Both the position numbers and the translations under genes were made by a program. The notes under the pieces are model-generated. The model saw nothing but the letters and a program-made list of their open reading frames with translations. It did not search any database and was not told the origin of the DNA. A DNA stretch of 64,000 nt from Candidatus Gastranaerophilales bacterium (GTDB lineage Bacteria; Cyanobacteriota; Vampirovibrionia; Gastranaerophilales; Gastranaerophilaceae): NCBI GenBank assembly GCA_944325575.1, contig CALVAR010000004.1:1-64000 (forward strand), in the 5' to 3' direction. Every line of letters starts with the position of its first letter. The first letter of the stretch is position 1. Shown here in pieces: positions 45,903 to 55,230 of this stretch.

Positions 45903-46127
45903 ATATCTCACCTCTTTTAATGCTATTTTCTCACATTCTGTCTGTTGTTACAATAATTTGTAAATTTTCTGTTTAGTTGAGCATGTGAACTCTCCGAGTT
46001 GACCTCGCATATAGAAATGCTGTACAAAAGAGTGCGAGTTGTATATGTTAATAATTCGCTGACAGTTTTGTGTAGCGATAATAAATATTATCAATACATT
46101 ATAAAATCATATATTGATCAAGAAATA

Positions 46128-48968
46128 TTATTCTTTTTCAAGCATAGGTTTTAAATATTGACCTGTATATGATTCTTTGCATTTAATTATTTCCTCGGGC
46201 GTACCTTCGAAAATAACATTACCTCCAGCATTTCCGCCTTCCGGTCCAAGGTCAATAATATGATCTGCAATTTTTATCAAATCCATATTATGTTCGATTA
46301 TAAGTATAGTATTTCCTGCATCTGCAAGTTTGTTTATTATTTTAATAAGTTTGTCCAAATCGTACCAGTGAAGACCTACTGAAGGTTCATCCAACAGGTA
46401 TAGCGTCTTGCCGGTAGCCTTTTTATTCAATTCGGAAGCGAGTTTAATTCTCTGAGCTTCTCCTCCGGAGAGCGTAGTTGCACTCTGTCCGAGTTTTATA
46501 TAGCCGAGACCCACATCATACAATGTTTTTAAACGACTTTTGATTTTGGGTATATTTTCAAAAAATACATACGCCTCTGCAACAGTCATATTCAAAACAT
46601 CGGAGATTGTTGCACCTTTGTATTTAACCTCCAGCGTTTCTCTGTTATATCTCTGTCCTTTGCAGACATCACATTTTACATATACATCGGACAGAAAATT
46701 CATTTCTATCTTTAATAAACCGTCACCCTTACAGGCTTCACATCTTCCTCCTTTTACATTAAAACTGAATCTGCCGGGCTTGTATCCTCTGACTTTGGAT
46801 TCGTTAGTCATAGCATACAACTCTCTTATATGAGAGAACACATCTGTATAAGTTGCCGGGTTGGATCTTGGTGTTCTGCCGATAGGCGACTGGTCAATAT
46901 CAATGATTTTATCAATATGTTCAAATCCGAGTATCTCATCAACCCCTTGCGGCTTTGGTTTATTGCCTCTAAGCTTGTGGATTGCATATTCGTGTATTAA
47001 ATCTTGCATCAATGTTGATTTACCGGAGCCTGATACACCCGTCAGTGCAACAATTTTTCCGAGAGGAATATCAAGATTTATATTCTTCAGGTTATTTAAA
47101 TGTGCATTTCGGACTTTTAAAAATTCGCCGTTTCCTTCTCTTCTTTTTGAAGGTACGGGTATTTTTTTTGCACCGCTTAAATACTGACCTGTTATTGATT
47201 CTTTTACCTGTTTGATTTCATCAAGCGTGCCTTTTGCAACAATTTTTCCGCCGTGTACACCTGCTCTCGGGCCGATATCTACTATGTAGTCGGCATTTTT
47301 CATTGTATCTTCATCGTGTTCTACGACAATAAGAGTATTGCCCAGATTTCTTAAACGCAAAAGAGTCTTTATAAGCATATCATTGTCACGTTGATGCAAT
47401 CCTATAGAAGGTTCATCAAGCACATACAATACACCGGTTAAACCGCTGCCTATCTGTGTAGCCAGTCTGATACGCTGCGCCTCGCCTCCTGAGAGTGTTA
47501 AAGATAAACGGCTCAGGTTTAGATAGCCCAACCCTACATCCAAAAGAAATTTTAGACGTGCTCTTACTTCTTCCAGAATTTGTTTTGCTATTTTCATCTG
47601 ATAATCTGATAACTCCAAAAACAAATCCGAAAAGAATTTAAAACTTTCCGTTACAGGCATTTCACAAACTTCATGAATGTTTTTACCGTTTATTGTTACG
47701 GCAAGGATATAAGGCTTCAGCCTTGCACCATGGCAATCTTTACAGGGAGTGAGTTTCATATATTTTTGTATTTCTTCTCGCCAGTATTCACCGCCTGATT
47801 CATTGTACCTTTTTTCCAAAAACGGTATTACACCCCAGAATTTCATCTTATGGTTTTCGTATCTGTTTGTGCCAAAGTGTTTTATGCGGATGTTAATAAT
47901 GTCGTTACCGCCGTATAAAATAAGCTTTTGCTCTTGTTCCGTGAGTTCTTCAAACGGCTTGTTTAAATCAAGTTTGTAATGCGCAGCAACAGAGTTCAAT
48001 ACATCATCGTAGTATGAAGTTGTTGTCTTGCTCCACGGATAAATAGCTCCCTGTTTGATAGATTTTTTTCTGTCCGGAATCACAAGATCCGGGTCTATAA
48101 CAAAATCGTAACCGAGACCGGAACAGGTAGGACAGGCACCGTACGGGCTGTTAAAACTAAAACTTCTCGGGGCAAGTTCTTCAAAACTTAAGCCGCATTT
48201 CGGGCAGGCAAGTTTCTCGGAAAAAATCAACTCTTTGTCTCCGATTACATCTACAGTCATAAGACCGTTTGCTTTTTTCAAGGCAATCTGTGCACTGTCA
48301 GCAATTCTGGATTTTGCACTTTCTTTTACAACAATCCTGTCAACAACAACGTCTATATCGTGTTTTTTTGTCTTTTCCAGTTTTATTGTGTCTATATCAT
48401 CTTCATCAAGGTTATATATATTACCGTCAACCTTAATTCTTATAAAGCCTTCCTGTTTTAGTTCATTTAAAAGAGAAATATACTCACCTTTTTTCCCTCT
48501 TACAACAGGTGCTATAATCTGGATTTTTGTTCCCTCAGGGAGTTTTAAAATTTTGTCCACAATTTCGTCAATGGACTGAGGCTTTATCTCATCTCCGCAT
48601 TGAGGACAGTGCGGAGTTCCTATGCGTGCAAATAAAAGTCTTAAGTAGTCATATATCTCAGTGACTGTTCCGACAGTAGAACGTGGATTGTTAGAAGTGG
48701 ATTTTTGGTCAATAGAAATCGCAGGTGACAGCCCTTCTATGTATTCAACATCTGGCTTGTCCATTTGCCCCAAAAATTGTCTTGCATAGGTAGACAGACT
48801 CTCTACATATCGTCTTTGACCTTCTGCAAAAATAGTATCAAACGCAAGGGAACTTTTGCCGGAACCTGATACACCCGTGAATACAATCAGTTCATTTTTG
48901 GGTAATACTAAATCTACGTTTCGTAAATTGTGCTGATTTGCACCTTTTATAATAATTTTATCATTCAT
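46128..48968 (-). CDS. Excinuclease ABC subunit A
   Basis: A 946-residue nucleotide-excision-repair damage sensor. Two ABC ATPase halves are present: Walker A motifs GVSGSGKSSLAFD (near 32) and GVSGSGKSTLMQD (near 645), and ABC signatures LSGGEAQRIRLA and LSGGEAQRIKLA. Zinc-binding cysteine pairs are CPQCGD near residue 120, CPKCG..CPTCSG near 255-285, and CEACKGDG..CDVCKGQRY in the second half. UvrA dimers load UvrB at lesions. Length and start (MNDKIIIKGANQHNLRNVDL) are standard. The 225 bp between it and the response regulator hold no gene. Confidence 0.98.
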   Translation of the reverse strand: MNDKIIIKGANQHNLRNVDLVLPKNELIVFTGVSGSGKSSLAFDTIFAEGQRRYVESLSTYARQFLGQMDKPDVEYIEGLSPAISIDQKSTSNNPRSTVGTVTEIYDYLRLLFARIGTPHCPQCGDEIKPQSIDEIVDKILKLPEGTKIQIIAPVVRGKKGEYISLLNELKQEGFIRIKVDGNIYNLDEDDIDTIKLEKTKKHDIDVVVDRIVVKESAKSRIADSAQIALKKANGLMTVDVIGDKELIFSEKLACPKCGLSFEELAPRSFSFNSPYGACPTCSGLGYDFVIDPDLVIPDRKKSIKQGAIYPWSKTTTSYYDDVLNSVAAHYKLDLNKPFEELTEQEQKLILYGGNDIINIRIKHFGTNRYENHKMKFWGVIPFLEKRYNESGGEYWREEIQKYMKLTPCKDCHGARLKPYILAVTINGKNIHEVCEMPVTESFKFFSDLFLELSDYQMKIAKQILEEVRARLKFLLDVGLGYLNLSRLSLTLSGGEAQRIRLATQIGSGLTGVLYVLDEPSIGLHQRDNDMLIKTLLRLRNLGNTLIVVEHDEDTMKNADYIVDIGPRAGVHGGKIVAKGTLDEIKQVKESITGQYLSGAKKIPVPSKRREGNGEFLKVRNAHLNNLKNINLDIPLGKIVALTGVSGSGKSTLMQDLIHEYAIHKLRGNKPKPQGVDEILGFEHIDKIIDIDQSPIGRTPRSNPATYTDVFSHIRELYAMTNESKVRGYKPGRFSFNVKGGRCEACKGDGLLKIEMNFLSDVYVKCDVCKGQRYNRETLEVKYKGATISDVLNMTVAEAYVFFENIPKIKSRLKTLYDVGLGYIKLGQSATTLSGGEAQRIKLASELNKKATGKTLYLLDEPSVGLHWYDLDKLIKIINKLADAGNTILIIEHNMDLIKIADHIIDLGPEGGNAGGNVIFEGTPEEIIKCKESYTGQYLKPMLEKE

Positions 48969-49062
48969 AACAAAATAACTAATCCGGTTTATATGTGTAA
49001 AATAATATCCCTGTATAATTACAAGGATATTATTTCACAATATTTAAAGTTATTCAAATTAA

Positions 49063-49434
49063 TCAATATTTCCTGTGTAATTTTTCAAATGTTCTTAATA
49101 TGTAATTATAAGGAGAATTATTCTCTATAATTTGTCCATCCTTAATATATGGTATAGTAATAGTATTGATTATTGCACTGGCTCTGTCTGGCTGATTTAT
49201 CAAATATTTTTCCGTAACAGTATAAACTTCTACAGCAGGATTATATTTTGTCGTATGTACATCATCTATTGTTATTTCAATAACATCTTTATCCGTACCG
49301 ATTCTGGAACCAAGTTTTTCAAAGTAATCAGCATCTTCAGGACTTAGCAATTCCTCAGGTGCCGTGATTTTTGTATGTGCTTTAAAATTTGTTTTTAGGG
49401 GTGATGAAAAAATACCCATTCCTTGTATCTTCAT
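49063..49434 (-). CDS. Small hypothetical protein
   Basis: A 123-residue protein starting MKIQGMGIFSSPLKTNFKAH with AGGAGAAA upstream. It contains ITIDDVHTTKYNPAVEVYTVTEKYLIN, predicted beta strands, and no signal peptide or membrane segment. No family recognised. It lies 94 bp upstream of uvrA on the same strand. Confidence 0.55.
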   Translation of the reverse strand: MKIQGMGIFSSPLKTNFKAHTKITAPEELLSPEDADYFEKLGSRIGTDKDVIEITIDDVHTTKYNPAVEVYTVTEKYLINQPDRASAIINTITIPYIKDGQIIENNSPYNYILRTFEKLHRKY

Positions 49435-49577
49435 AGATTTCTCCTAATGCAGTAATATATACATATTTTTGCAGAATGTATTATAAAAATAAAGCCTATC
49501 TTTAACAAATTTAACATCTTTATAAAAATTTTATACCACTGTCAAAATTTTTTGATAGAATAACAGGAGAGGAAGCT

Positions 49578-49934
49578 ATGCAAATAGAATTTTTATACTC
49601 AAAAATACACAGGGCAACGGTTACGGATGCAAACCTCGAATATGTGGGTTCAATCACTATCGATGAAGAATTGATGGAAGCGGCGAATCTGCTCGAAGGG
49701 ATGAAAGTTGATATTCTTGATGTCAACAATGGTGAACGTTTCCAGACCTATGTCATAAAAGGCAAAAGAGGAAACAGAGATATATGTCTCAACGGTGCTG
49801 CTGCCAGAAAAGTAGCAAAGGGCGATAAAGTTATCATTGTTTCTTATGCGATGATGACTCTTGAAGAAAAAGCCCAGTTCAAGCCTTCCGTTGTTATAGT
49901 TGATGATAAAAATAATATTGTTAAGAAAATTTGA
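49578..49934 (+). CDS. Aspartate 1-decarboxylase proenzyme
   Basis: A 118-residue pyruvoyl-dependent enzyme making beta-alanine from aspartate for pantothenate and coenzyme A. Self-cleavage is expected between Gly24 and Ser25 in EYVGSITID, with Ser25 becoming the pyruvoyl group. [13 protein letters not shown] (8-20) and [14 protein letters not shown] are typical PanD segments. AGGAGAGGAAG precedes the ATG. A terminator follows at 49946, so it is probably monocistronic. Confidence 0.95.
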   Translation: MQIEFLYSKIHRATVTDANLEYVGSITIDEELMEAANLLEGMKVDILDVNNGERFQTYVIKGKRGNRDICLNGAAARKVAKGDKVIIVSYAMMTLEEKAQFKPSVVIVDDKNNIVKKI

Positions 49935-49945
49935 AATTAAAAGAT

Positions 49946-49976
49946 AAAACCGGCAAAAAATTTTTTGTCCGGTTTT
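49946..49976 (+). terminator. Terminator of panD
   Basis: AAAACCGG and CCGGTTTT form an eight-base stem with a CAAAAAA/TTTTTTG extension inside it. Position and A/T flanks support a rho-independent terminator. Confidence 0.7.
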
Positions 49977-50008
49977 AAATTTACTAAAACAAAAAAGGAA
50001 TTCAAAAC

Positions 50009-50887
50009 GTGCAAAATACAATAACACAGGAATTCATTACAAAACCAGAACAAAGGTTACAGAAAACCCCTGATAAAATCCTTCTCCGTTATATAGAACA
50101 AAGACTGAATAAAATTTTCTTTGATGAGGTTAACTCACAAAATTCAATATTCAAAAAAGTAAGCAATAATGCAATATACAAAATGGCTTTATTTATATCC
50201 GGAAATATAAAAAGAGCCTGTTCTATAGGCATAGCCGGTGAAACAGCCAGCGGAAAGTCTACTATTGCATACGATATTATTGATACAATTCAGGCATTTG
50301 CGGATGAATACTGTTTTGAAAATGTTATTACAAGAATCAATACTGACGATTACTATTATGACAGATCCGATATGGTAAAAAAGGCAGGAAGTTTTGCGGA
50401 ATTTGCAAAACATTATGATCTTGATGTGCCGGAAGCGCTTGAACTTGAATTGATGAAAAAACATATAAAACAGCTGCTGTTTGGCGATACGGTATATCTT
50501 CCAAAATATGATATGTCAGGTACAGCAATAAGAAAGGACAATGTAACAAAAGCATTGCCGTCTAAAATTATAATATCAGAAGGGCTCTTTACCCTCACGG
50601 AAAAGGTTGTTGATGCATTTGATTTTAAAATATATGTAGATATTTCGCACAATGTTCAAAAAGAAAGATTCTACAAACGTGCTCAGGAACGAGATCTCGG
50701 CGATTCTGCTGATGAAGTTTATAATAATGCCTCTTCAAAAGCAAAAATTTATATTCATCCTACTGCAATGAAAGCGGATATAATATTGTCCGGCGAGGCT
50801 GACAGAGCTGCATACAAAAAGTTTATAAATAAACTTCTTGCACTTGTGGAAGATGTCCATTTCAAAAATTTTGCAATGCCGCATTAG
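50009..50887 (+). CDS. Uridine kinase/phosphoribulokinase-family kinase
   Basis: A 292-residue P-loop kinase with Walker A GIAGETASGKSTIAYD (near residues 73-88). The later segments TDDYYYDRSDMVKKAGSF and YDLDVPEALELELMKKHIKQLL are characteristic of uridine kinase-like enzymes, as is the lid region KERFYKRAQERDLG. An N-terminal extension of about 70 residues precedes the P-loop, longer than in typical Udk (about 210 residues). Substrate cannot be fixed from sequence; uridine/cytidine, a vitamin precursor or another small molecule are possible. GTG start with AAAGGAA upstream. Followed 10 bp later by nadD. Confidence 0.75.
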   Translation: MQNTITQEFITKPEQRLQKTPDKILLRYIEQRLNKIFFDEVNSQNSIFKKVSNNAIYKMALFISGNIKRACSIGIAGETASGKSTIAYDIIDTIQAFADEYCFENVITRINTDDYYYDRSDMVKKAGSFAEFAKHYDLDVPEALELELMKKHIKQLLFGDTVYLPKYDMSGTAIRKDNVTKALPSKIIISEGLFTLTEKVVDAFDFKIYVDISHNVQKERFYKRAQERDLGDSADEVYNNASSKAKIYIHPTAMKADIILSGEADRAAYKKFINKLLALVEDVHFKNFAMPH

Positions 50888-50897
50888 TGAGGTTTTT

Positions 50898-51497
50898 ATG
50901 AAATTATGCTTGTTTCAGGGAACATTTAATCCTATTCACAATGCGCATTTAAAAATCTGCGAGTATGCAAAAAAGAATTTTGATTTTGATAAAATTCTGT
51001 TGATTCCGGCTGCCAGACCTCCTCACAAAAGCTATGATGAGTCTTTTTCTCAGCACAGGCTCAATATGGCGGAAATAGCGGCGCAGGATATAGATTATAT
51101 CGAAGTAAGCGACATAGAATACCAAAGAGATGACCTGTCATATACGGTTCCGACAGTGGAAGAGATATATGAAAAATATCCTGTTGAAGGAATGATAAAC
51201 TTTATTATAGGAACTGACGCATTTAAAAATATCGAAAACTGGTATGAATCAGAAAAGCTTAAAAACCTTGTAGACTTTGTTCTTTTTGTCCGAGAAGATG
51301 AACAGGCCCTTAAAGAAGATGAAACATATTTGCAAAGGCTTAAAGAAAAAGGCTATAATTACAGAATGATGAAAATGCCTTTTGTTGACATATCATCAAC
51401 ACAGATTCGTACAAATATACACAACAGTGTGCCGATAAAAGCACTTGTACCTGACGGAGTAGCAAAATACATTGATAAATATGGTTTATACAAATAA
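50898..51497 (+). CDS. Nicotinate-nucleotide adenylyltransferase
   Basis: A 199-residue enzyme joining nicotinate mononucleotide and ATP to give deamido-NAD. The nucleotidyltransferase motif GTFNPIHNAHL (about 8-18) and the C-terminal DISSTQIRTNI motif are both present, with PAARPPHKSY between them. The start ATG at 50898 has a GAGG upstream; a longer frame to 50838 lies inside the preceding kinase. It overlaps yqeK by 17 bp, the common nadD-yqeK pair. Confidence 0.92.
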   Translation: MKLCLFQGTFNPIHNAHLKICEYAKKNFDFDKILLIPAARPPHKSYDESFSQHRLNMAEIAAQDIDYIEVSDIEYQRDDLSYTVPTVEEIYEKYPVEGMINFIIGTDAFKNIENWYESEKLKNLVDFVLFVREDEQALKEDETYLQRLKEKGYNYRMMKMPFVDISSTQIRTNIHNSVPIKALVPDGVAKYIDKYGLYK

Positions 51498-52071
51498 AAG
51501 TATCGAAGAAATTGAAAGCTGGCTGAAAGAAAATCTTTGTGAAGAAAGATATCTCCATTCTTTAGGCGTTATGGAAGCGTCTGTTGAGCTTGCACAGATG
51601 TTTAATATGGATGTGGAAAAAGCAAAAATTACAGGACTTTTGCACGATGCTGCAAAATGCTTTTCCAATGAAAAACTGCTGGAGATTATACATCAGCATA
51701 TTCCGGAAGTCCACGATTGTGAACTTTTAAACTACAAAACACTGCATGCACCCGTTAGTGCTTATCTTGCAAAGTCTCAATTCGGCATCGAAGACCAGGA
51801 AATACTTGATGCAATAAGATGGCATACGCTTGGCAGATGTAATATGAATGATTTTGAAAAAATCATATTTCTTGCGGATAAAATAGAAGCAAGAACTCGT
51901 GATAAAGAATTCCGACATCAATGCTTAGAATTATTAAAAGAAGATAAAGGTCTGGATAAAGCACTTTTTAAATGTTTTGAAGCTACTATAAAAAGTCTCG
52001 TGGACAGGCGGCTGGCTATATGCCACATAACAATTGATGTTTATAATGAACTGTTAGAAAAAATATTTTAA
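51481..52071 (+). CDS. HD-domain hydrolase YqeK (symmetrical Ap4A hydrolase type)
   Basis: A 196-residue HD-domain protein. Metal ligands are visible as His26 in RYLHSLGVMEAS, the HD pair at 55-56 in GLLHDAAKC, and a histidine further on in RWHTLG, with ADKIEARTRD near residue 140 as in YqeK proteins. Family members cleave diadenosine tetraphosphate to two ADP. The start ATG at 51481 is inside nadD; a TTG nine bases upstream is possible. Coupled to nadD by overlap. Confidence 0.88.
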   Translation: MVYTNKSIEEIESWLKENLCEERYLHSLGVMEASVELAQMFNMDVEKAKITGLLHDAAKCFSNEKLLEIIHQHIPEVHDCELLNYKTLHAPVSAYLAKSQFGIEDQEILDAIRWHTLGRCNMNDFEKIIFLADKIEARTRDKEFRHQCLELLKEDKGLDKALFKCFEATIKSLVDRRLAICHITIDVYNELLEKIF

Positions 52072-52088
52072 TTTTGAAGGAAAATTGA

Positions 52089-53315
52089 ATGATAATTCCA
52101 AGCATAGATTTAATGAACGGAAAAGCCGTACAACTTAAACAGGGTATGGAAAAAGTTCTTGAGCGCAGCGATGTTTTAGAACTTGCAAAATATTACGGAA
52201 GATTCGGAGAGATTGCGGTAATTGATCTTGATGCAGCAGTCGGTAACGGTAATAATGAGGAGCTGATCGCTCAAATATGTAAAATTGCTTCCTGTCGTGT
52301 AGGCGGAGGAATAAGAGATGTTGATAAAGCAAAAAAAATGCTTGCAATGGGTGCTAAAAAAATCATAATCGGCACAGCAGCAAATGAAGATTTTTTATCA
52401 AAACTTCCAAAAGACAGAGTCCTTGTTGCAATTGATACAAAAGACGGCAAAGTTGCAACTCATGGTTGGACAAGAACAACAGAAGCCACTCCCTTGGAAT
52501 TTGTAAGACGCTTTAACAATCTGTGTTCCGGATTTTTATACACAATTGTTGAAAAAGAAGGGATGATGGCCGGCACTGACATAGAAGCAATAAGAGAAAT
52601 AAGAAGTGCGACAACAAAAGAACTTGTTGCTGCAGGCGGTATTTCTACTGTTGAAGAAATAGTGCAGCTTCAAAAAATGAATGTTTCAACCCAGCTCGGC
52701 ATGTGCATATATACAGGCAAGGTGTCGTTAGAGGAAGCTTTTGTAAAATGCCTTGATTTTGAAAAAAGATTCGGATATCTTCCGACAATAGTTCAGGACT
52801 ACGACACAAAACAGGTGTTGACTCTTGCCTATTCTTCGCCGGAATCAGTTCTTCAGGCGTTAAAAACAGGGAAAGGAACCTATTTTAGCCGTTCAAGAAA
52901 GCAAATATGGGTAAAAGGTGAAACTTCGGGCAACACACAGGAGCTTGTGACTGCAAGATTCGACTGTGATATGGACGCACTTTTATTCATAGTGAAACAA
53001 AAAGGCAATGCCTGTCATCTGGGCAGATATTCTTGTTTCGGAGACAAGGATTTTTCCATAAACGAGTTGTATAATCTTTTAATAGACAGAAAAAGAGTAT
53101 TGCCTGACAATTCTTTTACAACAAAACTTTTTAAAGATGAATTCTATCTGAAAAGAAAGATAATGGAAGAAGCATTTGAATCCGTAAATTTTGAAAAAGG
53201 AGACGGGCTCGAGTGGGAAGCTGCTGACCTGACATACTTTATGCTCACATTTATGGCTATGCACAATGTCACTCCGCAGGATATTTTAAATAATCTTGCT
53301 TCTCGCAGAAAATAA
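52089..53315 (+). CDS. Trifunctional histidine biosynthesis fusion HisA-HisI-HisE
   Basis: A 408-residue fusion of three enzymes. Residues 1 to about 225 are HisA (ProFAR isomerase), with Asp7 in IPSIDLMNGK, RVGGGIRD, and the second acid Asp116 in VAIDTKDGKVATHGW. Residues about 230-318 are HisI (PR-AMP cyclohydrolase), with WVKGETSG, FDCDMDALLF and GNACHLGRYSCF supplying metal ligands. Residues about 323-408 are HisE (PR-ATP pyrophosphohydrolase), with KIMEEAFE and WEAADLTYFML; the usual YH after AADL reads YF. One chain would carry steps 2, 3 and 4. HisIE fusions are common; addition of HisA at the N terminus is unusual. It follows yqeK by 17 bp. Confidence 0.88.
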   Translation: MIIPSIDLMNGKAVQLKQGMEKVLERSDVLELAKYYGRFGEIAVIDLDAAVGNGNNEELIAQICKIASCRVGGGIRDVDKAKKMLAMGAKKIIIGTAANEDFLSKLPKDRVLVAIDTKDGKVATHGWTRTTEATPLEFVRRFNNLCSGFLYTIVEKEGMMAGTDIEAIREIRSATTKELVAAGGISTVEEIVQLQKMNVSTQLGMCIYTGKVSLEEAFVKCLDFEKRFGYLPTIVQDYDTKQVLTLAYSSPESVLQALKTGKGTYFSRSRKQIWVKGETSGNTQELVTARFDCDMDALLFIVKQKGNACHLGRYSCFGDKDFSINELYNLLIDRKRVLPDNSFTTKLFKDEFYLKRKIMEEAFESVNFEKGDGLEWEAADLTYFMLTFMAMHNVTPQDILNNLASRRK

Positions 53316-53409
53316 ATTTATTAACAAAACTATAAAAAATATCGTTTATTAGCAATAATTTTTTTTAGACATTTTTATCACATTGTGTGTATTATTTATA
53401 GGTAAAATT

Positions 53410-54636
53410 ATGAATATAAACAGTGTGAAAAATATCGCCTCCAAAATTACAAGAAACGGTGCAGCACTTTTAAGAAAAGAAAGTGGTTTAAATGCACAAC
53501 AGGCTTTACAAGAAGGTTTAAGAATGCCTGCTAATGCTGCTACCTATGATGCAGTAAGGGTTGGTCGAAATTTTAATCATAATGAGCATTATACTGATGT
53601 TTTTACATTTAGAAATAAATCAGGTGAAATAGTAAGCCGCTATACAAAAAAAGTTGACGGAACAAATATCAAAGAAACACGGCAGGGTTTTGAAGAATTT
53701 TTGCCTGATGAATTTGAGTTAACAGTGGGCGGCTCTGACGTTTTAGAACTTTTTGCAAAAAAAATAAATTCATATACAAGAGAAAATGGCAAAATAACAA
53801 GCATAAGCCAGGATGTTTTTACAATAACTGATGAAGCCAAACCGGTTGTGACTCATTATCAAAAAACTATTACGCCTGGAAGAACAGTCCTCTTAAATCG
53901 AAATACTAATTATGAAACTATATTATTAGAACAAAGAAAAAACGGAGAAAAAACTAAATTTATAAAGAATAAATATGAAACAGACGAATGTGCTGCAGGG
54001 GACTTTAATCTTATGGAATCTGCCGTCTCTGATCCTGAGCTAAAGCAAATTGCAGAAAATACTTATTTTTTGCCGTATGTAAGTGCAAAGCCCAAATTTC
54101 CTTATCGTATGGCGCAGGCATGCATAAAAGATGCAGAGTTTACAGGTCTTCCCCCTGAAATTATTCTATACAAGGCAGCATCTTCAAAAAGCGGGTTTTA
54201 TTCAATTGCCGGAATAGTCAATATAAATTTGAAAAATAAAAGAAATATGGCAATGCCAAGAGAGTCTTTAACAAAAGCAATAGGCCATGAAATCTCTCAT
54301 GCAAAATGGGATGAAAAATGTCGTCATTTGGATATGTATGATTGCGGATTTATTGACAAAGACGAATTGTATATTGCTTGTAAAGAAGCTGATATCCCAA
54401 AAGCAAGAAGATATAAAAAAGCTATTGAAAACTATACTTCTGCTGATGTTGATATGGACAAATATAAAAATAATTATGCGGAAGTAGTGGCAAGAGAAGA
54501 AGGACAAGAAGCCTTAAAAAAATATAGGGAATTAGATAAAAATATTTCATTACAATTTCCATATAGACATCATTTTCAATTTTATGCAACTCCATTAGAT
54601 GAAGACTTCTTTATGTCATTGAATTTTTTAAGTTGA
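53410..54636 (+). CDS. Unknown protein with HExxH metallopeptidase motif
   Basis: A 408-residue protein. Near residue 293, AIGHEISHAKWDEKC contains HExxH, the zinc-binding motif of many metallopeptidases. The N-terminal half (about 50-190) is beta-rich with repeating 'T-F-R-N-K-S-G-E' and 'R-E-N-G-K-I-T-S' strand-turn patterns. No signal peptide is evident, and the third zinc ligand cannot be assigned. Enzymatic activity is an inference from one motif only. The start is ATG 53410 (MNINSVKNI), 27 bases inside a longer open frame; no strong Shine-Dalgarno distinguishes them. Confidence 0.6.
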   Translation: MNINSVKNIASKITRNGAALLRKESGLNAQQALQEGLRMPANAATYDAVRVGRNFNHNEHYTDVFTFRNKSGEIVSRYTKKVDGTNIKETRQGFEEFLPDEFELTVGGSDVLELFAKKINSYTRENGKITSISQDVFTITDEAKPVVTHYQKTITPGRTVLLNRNTNYETILLEQRKNGEKTKFIKNKYETDECAAGDFNLMESAVSDPELKQIAENTYFLPYVSAKPKFPYRMAQACIKDAEFTGLPPEIILYKAASSKSGFYSIAGIVNINLKNKRNMAMPRESLTKAIGHEISHAKWDEKCRHLDMYDCGFIDKDELYIACKEADIPKARRYKKAIENYTSADVDMDKYKNNYAEVVAREEGQEALKKYRELDKNISLQFPYRHHFQFYATPLDEDFFMSLNFLS

Positions 54637-54667
54637 ATATTTGAAAATCTTGAGATAAGCTGAATTT

Positions 54668-55204
54668 ATGGAGAGATTTGAAGAAAAAACTCTGTCGTCA
54701 AAGACTGTATACAATGGTAAAATTTTTGATATTACCGATGATGAGATAATTTTGTCTGACGGAAAAAATGAATATAAAAGACATAGAGAAATTATCAGAC
54801 ATCCCGGCGGGGTAGTTATTTTTGCGCTAAAGGATGACGGAAATGTTCTGCTTGTAAAACAGTATCGTTATGCTGTTAAATCTGTGCAGACAGAGCTTCC
54901 GGCCGGACGGCTTGAAAAAGGTGAGGCCCCTCTTTTTGCAGCAAAAAGAGAGCTGAGAGAAGAAACCGGTTATGTTGCCAAAAATTGGGAGTCTTTAGGT
55001 TATATTTTTACTACATTCGGAATTTGTGACGAAAAATTATATCTTTTTAAGGCAACGGGCCTGTCATTTGATAAACCTGATCCTGATGAGGGAGAGGTCT
55101 TGGATTATTTTGAACTTCCTTTAAGCGATGTGCACAAACTTATAAAAAATGGTACAATAAATGATGCAAAGACTATTTGTGCAATCGCACGGGCTTGCAA
55201 ATAG
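54668..55204 (+). CDS. Nudix hydrolase, ADP-ribose pyrophosphatase type
   Basis: A 178-residue hydrolase. The Nudix box GRLEKGEAPLFAAKRELREE followed by TGYV fits Gx5Ex7REUxEExGU. The upstream VLLVKQYRYAVKSVQTELPAG and N-terminal TVYNGKIFDITDDEI are the usual ADP-ribose pyrophosphatase (NudF-like) framework. It would hydrolyse ADP-ribose or a related nucleoside diphosphate sugar. It sits in a run of plus-strand genes with small gaps. Confidence 0.88.
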   Translation: MERFEEKTLSSKTVYNGKIFDITDDEIILSDGKNEYKRHREIIRHPGGVVIFALKDDGNVLLVKQYRYAVKSVQTELPAGRLEKGEAPLFAAKRELREETGYVAKNWESLGYIFTTFGICDEKLYLFKATGLSFDKPDPDEGEVLDYFELPLSDVHKLIKNGTINDAKTICAIARACK

Positions 55205-55230
55205 AGAGAGCTTTAAAGATTGTTGGATAA

